Shown here piece after piece: positions 42,352 through 50,863 of a stretch of DNA of 64,000 bases. Each line of letters opens with the position of its first letter. Within the stretch, counting starts at the first letter, position 1. The DNA is taken from positions 7,036,001 to 7,100,000 of the forward strand of contig NC_022657.1 of the NCBI RefSeq assembly GCF_000494755.1, written 5' to 3'. The notes under the pieces are model-generated. The model made no database searches. It saw only the letters and a program-made list of their open reading frames with translations, and was not told the DNA's origin. The DNA comes from Amorphoplanes friuliensis DSM 7358 (lineage in GTDB: Bacteria > Actinomycetota > Actinomycetes > Mycobacteriales > Micromonosporaceae). Made by a program: the position numbers and the translations under genes.

Positions 42352-43347
42352 TCAGCGACCCCGTCCGGCGGGCTCCGGGACCACCAGGTTCGCCACGATC
42401 TTCGACAGGATCAGGTCGGCGGTCACGTCGTCGGAGAGCGCCTCGTACGACAGCACCAGCCGGTGCCGCAGGACGTCCAGTGCCAGGTCGGTGAGGTCCT
42501 CGGGTACGGCGTAGTCCCGCCCGCGGATGTACGCGAGCGCCCGCGCGGCCAGCACCAGGCTGATCGACGACCGCGGGCTGGCGCCGAACGTCACGTACCG
42601 GGCCAGGTCGGTGAGGCCGACGCGGCCGGGATCGCGGCTGGCGTGGGCGAGCTGCACCGCGTAGTCGATCAGCGACGGGTCGACGTAGACCCGGTCGGCC
42701 TCCTGCTGCAGCCCGACGAGCGCCTCCGGGTCGATGATCCGCTGGATGACGGCCGCCGGGGTGAGCGCCCGCTCGACGACGACGAACTCCTCGGTCAGGC
42801 TCGGATAGCCGATGACGACCTTCATCATGAAACGGTCGATCTGCGCCTCGGGCAGCGGATAGGTGCCCTCGGACTCGATCGGGTTCTGGGTGGCCATCAC
42901 CAGGAACGGGTTCGGCACCCGGTGCGTCTCGCGGCCGATGGTGACCTGGCGTTCCTGCATCACCTCGAGCAGCGCGCTCTGCACCTTGGCCGGCGCGCGG
43001 TTGATCTCGTCGGCGAGCAGCAGGTTGGTGAAGACCGGACCGAGCGACACCTGGAACTCGCCGGTCGGCTGGTGGTAGACCCGGGTGCCGATGATGTCCG
43101 CGGGCACCAGGTCGGGCGTGAACTGCACCCGGTGGAAGTCACCGCCGATCGCCTCGGCCAGCGACTTCACCGCGAGCGTCTTGGCCAGCCCCGGAACACC
43201 CTCGACCAGGATGTGCCCGCGGGCGAGCAGCGCCACGAGCATCCGTTCGAGCAGCACGTCCTGGCCCACGATGGTCTTCTTGACCTCGTAGAGGACCTTC
43301 TCGACCGGGCCGGCCGCGGCGGGCGTGGAGGTGTCGCTCCAGTTCAT
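42352..43347 (-). CDS. MoxR family AAA+ ATPase
   Basis: 331 residues from the ATG at 43347, with GAGGA 7 nt upstream. Walker A GVPGLAKT, Walker B LLLADEINRAP, sensor 1 VMATQNPIE, arginine finger region LPEAQIDRF and sensor 2 in the helical lid (GASPRSSISL) are all present. MoxR ATPases act as chaperones for protein-complex maturation with VWA co-factors. Here the whole set is encoded together. Confidence 0.93.
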   Translation of the reverse strand: MNWSDTSTPAAAGPVEKVLYEVKKTIVGQDVLLERMLVALLARGHILVEGVPGLAKTLAVKSLAEAIGGDFHRVQFTPDLVPADIIGTRVYHQPTGEFQVSLGPVFTNLLLADEINRAPAKVQSALLEVMQERQVTIGRETHRVPNPFLVMATQNPIESEGTYPLPEAQIDRFMMKVVIGYPSLTEEFVVVERALTPAAVIQRIIDPEALVGLQQEADRVYVDPSLIDYAVQLAHASRDPGRVGLTDLARYVTFGASPRSSISLVLAARALAYIRGRDYAVPEDLTDLALDVLRHRLVLSYEALSDDVTADLILSKIVANLVVPEPAGRGR

Positions 43348-43378
43348 CTGTCCGTCCTCGTCAGTTGGTCCTGCCGGG

Positions 43379-44194
43379 TCACAGCGGTGGCACCTGCCCG
43401 TCACCCTCACCGGCTCCGAGCGCAGCACCGATCGGTACGGCAAAGCCGATGCCGATGAACGTGCCGGCGTCCGTCGGGTTCGCGAGCGCGATGACGATGC
43501 CCGCCACCTGCCCGCGGTTGTTGATGAGCGGCCCGCCCGAACTTCCCGGATTGACCGCCGCGTCGAACTGGATGAGCCCGGAGATGGCACCGGACCGGCC
43601 TTCGGACAGCGCCCGGTCGAGGCCGGAGACAACACCGGAGGTGGTGGTCGCGGTCAGTCCGAGCGGGTTGCCCATCGCCACCACGTCGTCGCCGACCGCC
43701 AGCCCGCCGCCGAGCACCGCAGGCACGAGCGTCTCGGGCAGCTTCGCCGGCGTGAGAGTGGCAATGTCCTGTTTGGGAGCCTTACTGGCCACGGTGGCGG
43801 CCGACTCCGTCCCGTCCGCGTAGCTGACCTTGACGGATCGGGCGCCGTCGACCACGTGCAGCGCGGTGAGGATGGTCCCGTCCCCGTTGGCGATCACCCC
43901 GGTGCCCGTCGCCGAGTCGGCCCTGGTCGCGCCGGTCGTCTCGATGCGGACCACCGAGGGCAGCAACGCCTGGTAGACCTCGGCCGGGGTCAGCGGTCCC
44001 GGCGACGCCGACGCACTGGGCACCGGGCGGGCGGCAGCAGGCGCCTCGGAACCGCCGTCACGCAGCAGCACCACCGCGGTGATCCCCACGGCCCAGAGGA
44101 CCACGGCCCCGATCAGTGCCCTGCGCCACCAGCTCATGGGGCGCTGGGGAGGCTCAGCGGGCGGGTCACCCCGCACGACCACCTGACTGACCAT
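43379..44194 (-). CDS. Membrane-anchored HtrA/DegP-type serine protease without PDZ
   Basis: 271 residues from the ATG at 44194. A short Pro-rich cytosolic leader, one membrane helix (ALIGAVVLWAVGITAVVLL) and a trypsin-fold domain with triad His (ILTALHVVDG), Asp (KQDIATL) and Ser (NPGSSGGPL). The chain ends right after the protease domain, so the PDZ of classical HtrA is missing. It lies 31 bp upstream of moxR on the same strand and is probably the first gene of the operon, giving a proteolytic arm to the MoxR/VWA system. Confidence 0.88.
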   Translation of the reverse strand: MVSQVVVRGDPPAEPPQRPMSWWRRALIGAVVLWAVGITAVVLLRDGGSEAPAAARPVPSASASPGPLTPAEVYQALLPSVVRIETTGATRADSATGTGVIANGDGTILTALHVVDGARSVKVSYADGTESAATVASKAPKQDIATLTPAKLPETLVPAVLGGGLAVGDDVVAMGNPLGLTATTTSGVVSGLDRALSEGRSGAISGLIQFDAAVNPGSSGGPLINNRGQVAGIVIALANPTDAGTFIGIGFAVPIGAALGAGEGDGQVPPL

Positions 44195-44275
44195 CACCCG
44201 ACTGTAGGAGCGTTTTCTCAAAATTGGCCGGGAGCCCGCTGTCCTCTCCCGTCCACGAGCAAAAAGACCATGACG

Positions 44276-47200
44276 TCAGGTGCGGTCGAGCAACCCGGCC
44301 AGAGCACGCGCCGTGCGATGCGTGAAGATCGCCCGCAGACTGACCCCAGCGTCGAGCCGCTCCCGGATCACCCCCTGCAGACGACCGGCCAGCAGCGAAT
44401 GGCCGCCGAGCGCGAAAAAGTCGTCGTCGGCACCGACCCGGCCGACCTCCAGCACCTCGGCGAAACAGTCACAGAGCGCGGACTCGGTCACCGTGCCCGG
44501 CGCCCGGTAGGGCCGGTCACCCCGCAGTTCAGGGGCGGGCAGGGCCCGGCGGTCGAGGGTCCCGTCGGCAGCAAGCGGCAACTCCGGCACGACCATGATC
44601 GCGGCAGGCACCAGGTGCTCCGGCAACACCGACCTCACCCGAACCATGAGCAAACCGGCCAGCTCATCCCCGCCGGAACGACTCCCGGCTGCCCCGGGCG
44701 CGGTCGGCCCGGACACCAATTCGAGCTCCACCGGCCCGGCCGCCAAATCGGGCGAGACCGGCCCGGGCACTGCTCCGGCCGCGACTGGCCTGGGTGTTTG
44801 CCCGGGCATTGGTCCGGGCGCGGCCGGTCCGGGCATTGGTCCGGGCGCGGCTGGCCCGGGTGCTTGCCCGGGGATTGGTCCGGGCGCGACCGGTGCGGGG
44901 ACGACATAGGCGACCAGGACCGTGCCGCCGGGGCCCGGTTTTGGCACCACCGCGCAGGCCAGCACCCCGGGGTCGGCGGCCAGCACGGCCTCTGTCTCAC
45001 CCGGCTCGACCCGGAAACCGCGGATCTTCAGCTGATCGTCGGTCCGGCCCAGGAACACCAGATCACCGCCGACCATCAGCCGCACCAGGTCGCCGGTCCG
45101 GAACAGCCGCTCGCCGGGCGGTCCCACCGGATCCGCGACGAACCGCCCGGCGGTCAGCCCCGGCTGCCCGGCATAACCGCGCGCAAGCCCCGGACCGCCC
45201 AGATACAGCTCACCGACACCCCCTTCCGGTACGGGCCGGAGCGCACCGTCGAGCACCAGAGCCCGCGCGCCCGCCACCGGCACACCCAGCACCGGCGCCT
45301 CGGTGTCGCTCACCCGCGCGACCAGCGCGTCCACGGTGAACTCCGTCGGCCCGTAAGCGTTGAGCCCACGACCGGCAGCCACCCGCAACCGTCTCCACAA
45401 CTCCGCCGGCGCCGCCTCCCCGCCAAACACCACCACACCGGGGCGGTGCTCACCGTCGAGCAGGCCGGCATCCAGCAGCACCCGCAGGTACGACGGCGGC
45501 ACGTCGATCAGGTCGACCCGCGCCTCCCGCACCGCGCTGACCAGGGCGTAAGGGTCACGGTAGGTCTCCTCGGGCAGCAGGACGAGCTCGTGACCGGCGA
45601 CCATCCAGAGCAGAGGGTCGAGCGCCGCGTCGACGGTGAAGGGCGCGGTGTGGCCGACGCGCAGCCGCGTCGCGGTCATGATGCCGGTGCGGTGGCTGCT
45701 CAGGAGGTTCGCGATTGCACCGTGGGTGACCGCGACCGCCCGAGGGCTGCCGGTCGAGCCGGACGTCGCGATCACGGAAGCAAGGTTCCGCGGGTCCGGC
45801 ACGGGCCACGTGGACGGCGGTTCGGCCTCGGAAGCGACCGAGACGACCGGCACGGCAGCGAGCGCCAACGGCACACCACCTGTCGAGCTGACCGGAGGAG
45901 CCGCGACCACTGCACCCTCGCCGGCCAGGACCTCACCGCCCCAGGCATTGCCGGCCAGGACCTCCCCGACCCGCGCCTCCCCGGCCAGGGCATCGCCGGC
46001 CAGGATGAAGTCGGGTCGGGGTATGTGCGCGACGCGGGCCGGGTCGACGGGCGTCCAGGCGGCGCCGGTCCGGGCGACCGCGAGGAGACCGATCACGTAT
46101 TCCGCTCCTCTCGGCAGCATCAGCGCCACCACCTTCTCCGGCCCGGCACCCGCAACGCGCAGGGCCGCCGCCAGCCGGTCCACCCGGCCGGTGAGCGCGG
46201 CGAAGGTCCAGCGGCGGTCACCGTCGTGGAGCGCGAGGGCGTCCGGAGTGGCCCGAACCTGCTGCGCGAACGCCTCCGCGAGTCCGGGCGGACGGACAGC
46301 GGGCGCCGGGCCGTGGCGGTGCCCGCCGGTACGCCGCGCCCGGGCCTGATCAGCCGACTCGTACTCCCCCGACCGCTGCCGGGGGACAACGCGGCGGCCG
46401 GTGAAGGCGGTGAGGTAATCCACGAAGCGGGGCAGGTGGGCCTCGACGTCCGAGCGGCTGTAGGCGCCGGCGTTGCCGTCGAGGTACAGGCCGAAACGGC
46501 TGCCTTCACGGCGTACCGAAAGGGTCAGATCCTCGACCGGCCCGGCCGTGACGTCGTGCAGCATGGTCTCGCCCGCGCCGAAGGTGAGACCGTGGTCGAA
46601 GTCACGGATGTTGACGCTCGGGCCGAAGAGGGCGGGCCCGGCACCGACCGCGCCGAGGTCCCGGGCCAGGTCCTCGCCGCGGTAACGCTGGTGCCGGACG
46701 ACCTGGCGCAGTTCGGCGGCGACCGCGGCCATCAGGTCGGCCGGATCACGACCGGGCCGGACGGCGACGCGCAACGGCAGCAGGTTGGCGGCGTTTCCCG
46801 GCGTCCGCAGCAGCGGGCCGGAGCGGCCGGCCAGCGGCACACCGAGCCGCAGCTCACCGGCGCCGGTCAGCCGCGCGAGATAGCCGGCGAAGGCCGCCAT
46901 GACCGCGGGCACCCAGGTGCGTCCCCGCAGTGTCTCGGCGACCGCGGCCGGCAGCTCGGCCGCGCTGCGGTGGAACGGCCCGAGCGGCGGGCCGATGCGA
47001 CCTCCCAGCGTCGGAACGTCGTGCGCGCCCGCCATCCGCCCGAGCCAGAACTCCCGGTCCGCGCCGAAATCCGGTGACTCACGGTAGGCGGTCTCCGCAT
47101 CGAGCAGCCCCCGGTACGGGGCGAACGGGCTCGGCCCCGGATCCGCACCCTGCAGCAGGGCGGTGTAAATGTGGGCCACCCGCCCGCAGACCAGTGGCAC

Positions 47201-47611
47201 GCTGTAACCGTCGAGCACGAGGTGATGGCTGCGCACGAACCACCAGTGCCGCTCGTCGCCGACCCGCAGCAGCGCCACCTCGAGAAGCGGGTCGCGGGTC
47301 GGGTCACGCGGGACACCCAGCTCGGCCCGCATCCAGGCCCGGGCCGCCTCGGGACCGGTGAGGTCGAGCCGGGCGAGCGGCATCCGCACCTCGGGCGCGA
47401 TGACCTGGGTGACCGGCTCGGTGGTGTCGTCGAACCGCACCCGGAATGCCGCCACCTCGGCCACCATCGCGCCGACGGCCCGCTCGAGCAGGTCCGCCTC
47501 GATGGGCCCGGGGAGTTCGGCATGACCGCCGATGTCGAACGCCGGGCTCGCCGGGTCCAGCCGCAGCGCATGCCAGACACCGAGCTGTGCTTGCGACAGC
47601 GGCAGTCGCAC
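44276..47611 (-). CDS. Single-module nonribosomal peptide synthetase (C-A-PCP) with degenerate A-domain motifs
   Basis: 1111 residues, GTG start. The condensation domain (about 1-420) has the active motif HHLVLDG at 129-135. In the adenylation domain (about 450-1000) A3 is ATSGSTGSPRAV, A5 is NAYGPTEFT, A7 is FRTGDLVR and A8 is KIRGFRVEPGE. The A10 motif reads LPLAADGTLDRR, so the conserved catalytic lysine of NGK is Thr. The PCP carries GGHSLL with the phosphopantetheine Ser1072. By hand the specificity positions read D-A-D-D-V-G-A-V-D, closest in memory to codes for basic residues such as arginine. Two repetitive insertions sit before A3 and between A8 and A9. No thioesterase is present. 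Preceded by a dapE-like gene 23 bp upstream. Confidence 0.88.
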   Translation of the reverse strand: MRLPLSQAQLGVWHALRLDPASPAFDIGGHAELPGPIEADLLERAVGAMVAEVAAFRVRFDDTTEPVTQVIAPEVRMPLARLDLTGPEAARAWMRAELGVPRDPTRDPLLEVALLRVGDERHWWFVRSHHLVLDGYSVPLVCGRVAHIYTALLQGADPGPSPFAPYRGLLDAETAYRESPDFGADREFWLGRMAGAHDVPTLGGRIGPPLGPFHRSAAELPAAVAETLRGRTWVPAVMAAFAGYLARLTGAGELRLGVPLAGRSGPLLRTPGNAANLLPLRVAVRPGRDPADLMAAVAAELRQVVRHQRYRGEDLARDLGAVGAGPALFGPSVNIRDFDHGLTFGAGETMLHDVTAGPVEDLTLSVRREGSRFGLYLDGNAGAYSRSDVEAHLPRFVDYLTAFTGRRVVPRQRSGEYESADQARARRTGGHRHGPAPAVRPPGLAEAFAQQVRATPDALALHDGDRRWTFAALTGRVDRLAAALRVAGAGPEKVVALMLPRGAEYVIGLLAVARTGAAWTPVDPARVAHIPRPDFILAGDALAGEARVGEVLAGNAWGGEVLAGEGAVVAAPPVSSTGGVPLALAAVPVVSVASEAEPPSTWPVPDPRNLASVIATSGSTGSPRAVAVTHGAIANLLSSHRTGIMTATRLRVGHTAPFTVDAALDPLLWMVAGHELVLLPEETYRDPYALVSAVREARVDLIDVPPSYLRVLLDAGLLDGEHRPGVVVFGGEAAPAELWRRLRVAAGRGLNAYGPTEFTVDALVARVSDTEAPVLGVPVAGARALVLDGALRPVPEGGVGELYLGGPGLARGYAGQPGLTAGRFVADPVGPPGERLFRTGDLVRLMVGGDLVFLGRTDDQLKIRGFRVEPGETEAVLAADPGVLACAVVPKPGPGGTVLVAYVVPAPVAPGPIPGQAPGPAAPGPMPGPAAPGPMPGQTPRPVAAGAVPGPVSPDLAAGPVELELVSGPTAPGAAGSRSGGDELAGLLMVRVRSVLPEHLVPAAIMVVPELPLAADGTLDRRALPAPELRGDRPYRAPGTVTESALCDCFAEVLEVGRVGADDDFFALGGHSLLAGRLQGVIRERLDAGVSLRAIFTHRTARALAGLLDRT
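44760..44900. repeat. Pro-Gly-Ala coding repeats inside the NRPS
   Basis: Imperfect tandem copies of a GC-rich unit (GGTCCGGGCGCGGC and variants, GCCCGGGCATTG) encode APGPMPG-type repeats between motifs A8 and A9. This is the position where other NRPSs carry extra domains. Confidence 0.7.
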
Positions 47612-47634
47612 GGTCCCCCCGGATCCGGTTGCGG

Positions 47635-48699
47635 TCAGCTCAGCCAGTCGGTGAGCACCCGCAACGCCTCGCGGATCGCCGGTGTCGGGCAGTGCTCCTC
47701 CGCGGTGTGCGCCTGCAGCGGGTCACCGGGCCCGAAGTTGACCCCAGGAACCCCGAGACCGCTGAACCGCGCCAGGTCCGTCCATCCCAGCTTCGGAGCC
47801 GGGGTACGCCCGACAAGCGCGAGGAGCTCCTTGGCCGCCGGATTGTCCAGCCCCGGCCGCGCCCCGGCAGCCGCGTCGGTGACCTCGAGCTCGAACCCGG
47901 CGAAGTACTCCCGGAGGAACTGCTCGGCCTCGGCGACATCCCGGTCGGGCGCAAAACGGTGGTTGACGTAGAGGACACACTCGTCCGGGATCACGTTGCC
48001 GGCGACACCACCCTCGATGCGCACCGCGTTGAGCGCCTCCCGATATTGCAGACCCTCCACGATCGGCTGCCGCGGCTCGTACGCCCGCAGCCGGTCCAGG
48101 ACCGCCCCGGCACCGTGAATGGCATTGACGCCCCGCCACGGCCGCGCCGCGTGCGCCGCAACGCCGGGCACGGTGATCTTGACGCGCATGGTCCCCTGGC
48201 AGCCGGCCTCCACGGTCGCGTCCGAGGGCTCACCCAGCACCGCGAAGTCACCGACCAGCCAGTCGGGGTGATTACGCACGAGCCGCCCGAGCCCGTTGAG
48301 CTTCGCGGCGACTTCCTCGTGGTCGTAGAAGACGTAGGTGATGTCGTACCGCGGCTCGGTCAGCTGCGCGGCCAGCGTCAGCATGACCGCGACCCCGCCC
48401 TTCATGTCGACGGTGCCCCGCCCCCGCAGCACCTCGTCGTCACCCGACCCGCTCAGCACGGTCGGCAGGTTGTCAGCGATCGGAACGGTGTCGAGGTGCC
48501 CGGCGAGGATCACCCGCGTGCCCCGCCCCAGCCGGGTCCGCGCCACCACCGCGTCGCCGTCCCGCAGCACCTCGAGATGCGCCAGCGGCCGCAGCGCCGC
48601 CTCGACCGCATCGGCGATGACCTTCTCGTCCCCACTGACCGACGGAATGTCACACAGCACCTGCGTCAGAGCGACAACGTCCCCACCAAGCTCAACCAT
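47635..48699 (-). CDS. dapE: Succinyl-diaminopimelate desuccinylase (DapE-like M20 peptidase)
   Basis: 354 residues from the ATG at 48699. There is no ribosome site, but a TAAGAT hexamer about 10 nt upstream suggests a leaderless message. M20 metallopeptidase motifs: LAGHLDTVP (metal ligand His, Asp), GRGTVDMKGG (bridging Asp), YDHEEV (catalytic Glu) and GEPSDATVEAG; the dimerisation domain is in the middle. The actinobacterial enzyme removes succinate from N-succinyl-LL-DAP in lysine and peptidoglycan precursor synthesis. Being 23 bp ahead of an NRPS makes a dedicated deacylase role possible, but the sequence looks like housekeeping DapE. Confidence 0.85.
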   Translation of the reverse strand: MVELGGDVVALTQVLCDIPSVSGDEKVIADAVEAALRPLAHLEVLRDGDAVVARTRLGRGTRVILAGHLDTVPIADNLPTVLSGSGDDEVLRGRGTVDMKGGVAVMLTLAAQLTEPRYDITYVFYDHEEVAAKLNGLGRLVRNHPDWLVGDFAVLGEPSDATVEAGCQGTMRVKITVPGVAAHAARPWRGVNAIHGAGAVLDRLRAYEPRQPIVEGLQYREALNAVRIEGGVAGNVIPDECVLYVNHRFAPDRDVAEAEQFLREYFAGFELEVTDAAAGARPGLDNPAAKELLALVGRTPAPKLGWTDLARFSGLGVPGVNFGPGDPLQAHTAEEHCPTPAIREALRVLTDWLS

Positions 48700-48767
48700 G
48701 CCCAAAATCTTAGTCGAGCCCCCACCCCCACCACCGCCCGTGAACAGGCTCCCGCGCCGCGGAACAG

Positions 48768-49055
48768 ATGGCGGTGCCTGCGACCGTCCAGCTCAGATAT
48801 CTCCTTTGCGCAGCAACAGCCTGGAACGACACGTTCTTCAAGGACCCGGTCGTCACGGACGCCCTCGCCACCAACGGCGTACCGGAAGAAGATCGTGACT
48901 GGGACTGCCTGACCCACTGCTTCGCAGCCGCCCGGTCAGAGGATGCCACCACGAGCGCGCCCGGCAACCTACTCATGACCCGATACCAGCACCACACCTT
49001 CAGCGTCCTACCGGCTAACTGGCCCGGCATCTTCAGCGCAGTCCGGCCGTCGTGA
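48768..49055 (+). CDS. Small hypothetical protein
   Basis: 95 residues. Third codon positions are mostly C or G, in keeping with real genes here, and GGAAC lies just before the ATG. The sequence is rich in aromatic residues and has cysteines at LLCAAT and WDCLTHC. No signal, membrane segment or family was recognised. It lies alone between the divergent dapE and the MFS gene. It could be a remnant or a spurious frame. The stretch 49056-49169 shows nothing. Confidence 0.4.
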   Translation: MAVPATVQLRYLLCAATAWNDTFFKDPVVTDALATNGVPEEDRDWDCLTHCFAAARSEDATTSAPGNLLMTRYQHHTFSVLPANWPGIFSAVRPS

Positions 49056-49169
49056 TCACCGCACACACAATGGGGCTGGAACGTAGCGGCGTGGCCGGTC
49101 TTCTTGCCATTGCAGGCTGACCCGAAATCGGCTTGATGCCCCGGGCCTGCGCTGGCAGCGTGGGCCCTC

Positions 49170-50429
49170 GTGGCTGAAGTCGAAACGCCGGACGGTGACG
49201 ATTCCGAGCCACGACATCTTCCGACAGATCGGCCGCTGTCCTCGCCGCCGTTTCGTTGGTTCTTCATCGGCCGGTCGGTCTCCCTGGCCGGCAGTTTCAT
49301 GTCGCCGGTCGCCCTCTCGTTCGGCGTCCTGGAGATCACCGGCAGCGGGGCCTGGCTGTCCGCGGTCCTCGCCGCCGCGGTGATCCCGATGGTCGCGACC
49401 ATGCTGATCGGCGGCGGCATCGCCGATCGCTACCGCCGGGATTCCGTGCTTCGCCTGACCAGCCTCGGGGCCGGCATCACTCAGGCCGGCGTCGCCGTTG
49501 TCCTGCTCACCCACCAACGCCCCGCGCTGCTGCTCCCGCTGGCCGCTCTCAACGGCGTCTTTCAGGGACTGACCACACCAACGCTGCGGGGCATCCTCGC
49601 GAACCTGGTGTCCGGCCGTGCTCTGCAACAGGCGAGCTCGCAGCTGGCCTCCGCCGGCAATACCGCCCGCATTCTCGGGCCGAGCGCCGCCGGCTTCCTG
49701 ACCGCCTCGGCCGGCGGCGGCTGGGCAATCGCCGCGGACGCTGCCACGTTCCTCGCTGCGGCCGCCTGCTTCGCCCGCATCTCCCTGCCCGGCCGACCAC
49801 CACGAGCCGCGGACGACCCCTCGATGCTGAGCGCCTTGGCCGAAGGATGGAAATACTTCCGGACCCGGACGTGGATCTGGTCGGTGACACTCGCCTTCGC
49901 GATCTTCAACGCGACGACCATGGGGTTCTGGCAGGTCCTCGGCCCGGTGATCACGAACGACACCATCGGCCCCGGCGGCTGGGGCCTCGCACTGAGCGCC
50001 CGCGGCGTCGGGGCGCTGCTGGCCGGCCTGATCCTGGTGAAAATACCGATCATGCGGCGACCGATGACGCCGGCCTTGACCGCCATGGCCCTGGCGGCCC
50101 TCCCGCTCATTCTGCTCGGCGCGAGCTCGAACCTTGCCTGGCTCATGACGGCCACCTTCATCGCCGGCATCGTCGCCGAGTTCTTCACGTTCGTCTGGGT
50201 GACAGTGACCAACACTCACATCCCGGAACGCCTGCTCTCCCGGGTGGGCGCCCACGACGAGTTCTGGTCGTTCCTGTCCCTGCCCGTCGGCCAGATCTCC
50301 GCTTCCGCCCTCACGGAGGCGGTCGGCAGCACGACGGTCGCCTACGCCGGCGGCGGCATCGGAGCCGCGGCGATGCTGTTGACAGCCCTCGTCCCCTCAC
50401 TCCGCCGCATCGAGATCAACAACAAGTGA
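49170..50429 (+). CDS. MFS transporter
   Basis: 419 residues, GTG start. Twelve hydrophobic helices in two halves; the first loop has GGIADRYRRDSVLR (variant of the GxxxDRxGRR motif between helices 2 and 3). The N-terminal FRWFFIGRSVSLAGSFMSP, the LTTPTLRGILANLVSGRALQ segment and the lack of a long central loop fit the enterobactin-exporter-like (EntS-type) MFS group. Such carriers expel siderophores, macrolides or other small molecules by proton antiport. Substrate unknown; the NRPS is on the other side of dapE, so a functional link is only speculative. Confidence 0.88.
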   Translation: MAEVETPDGDDSEPRHLPTDRPLSSPPFRWFFIGRSVSLAGSFMSPVALSFGVLEITGSGAWLSAVLAAAVIPMVATMLIGGGIADRYRRDSVLRLTSLGAGITQAGVAVVLLTHQRPALLLPLAALNGVFQGLTTPTLRGILANLVSGRALQQASSQLASAGNTARILGPSAAGFLTASAGGGWAIAADAATFLAAAACFARISLPGRPPRAADDPSMLSALAEGWKYFRTRTWIWSVTLAFAIFNATTMGFWQVLGPVITNDTIGPGGWGLALSARGVGALLAGLILVKIPIMRRPMTPALTAMALAALPLILLGASSNLAWLMTATFIAGIVAEFFTFVWVTVTNTHIPERLLSRVGAHDEFWSFLSLPVGQISASALTEAVGSTTVAYAGGGIGAAAMLLTALVPSLRRIEINNK

Positions 50430-50803
50430 GTACGGTGCGTGCCGCGCTCGAACTGCTCTGGTCGCAAGGGCGTACCAGCGGCGTGGTCGATCGGGTCGAG
50501 ACATCGGCGACGACGAACAGTCTCGATACTGGAACGTCATGGACCTCGTCGGCTGTCTGCCGGACCCGCAGACGCCGCACATACGCTGATGATCGGGCCG
50601 CTCGAACGCCTCACTGCTCACGCCAGGCCCGCAGCAAATCGCCCAGGTCATTCTCCGTCGTCGACATACCCTTCATGATCGCCGCGCCGGCAGCGATCAG
50701 CCTGGTAACGCCGCTCCTACCATCGAGGCTCGACGAGTGTGACCGGACTTCCGGCCGCCACCATCACAGGATCGACTCGGCGGCCATTCCCCGGACGTGC
50801 GCA
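50430..50803. other. Intergenic stretch with a possible regulator remnant
   Basis: About 370 bp without an intact gene. On the minus strand 50667-50611 reads MSTTENDLGDLLRAWREQ and then stops. That looks like the extreme N-terminus of an XRE/MmyB-type regulator cut off after 18 residues. No matching remainder was found in any frame, so the call is tentative. The rest shows nothing recognisable. Confidence 0.3.
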
Positions 50804-50835
50804 AGGGCGCGGGAGCCTGTCCACTCCCGCGCCCT
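50804..50835 (-). terminator. Terminator hairpin after the GH16 gene
   Basis: Perfect 12-bp inverted repeat (50804-50815 with 50824-50835), 8-nt loop, 28 bp beyond the GH16 stop. It lacks a T-run, as is usual in high-GC actinobacteria. Confidence 0.7.
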
Positions 50836-50863
50836 GACTGTCAGCGTGCCCCTCGGCCGGCCG

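Noticed and set aside
45900..46020. Pentapeptide-repeat-like pattern (LAGEA, VGEVL, LAGNA) in the NRPS
   Set aside because: Only about six short units and wrong residue pattern for a beta-helix; better viewed as a slippage-derived insertion.
43325..47077. 1250-codon plus-strand frame opposite the NRPS and protease
   Set aside because: Runs antisense across two genes with strong motifs; translation is His/Arg/Gly-rich and meaningless.
48710..49420. 236-codon minus-strand frame between dapE and MFS genes
   Set aside because: Overlaps the MFS coding region and has no coding-like composition or domain.
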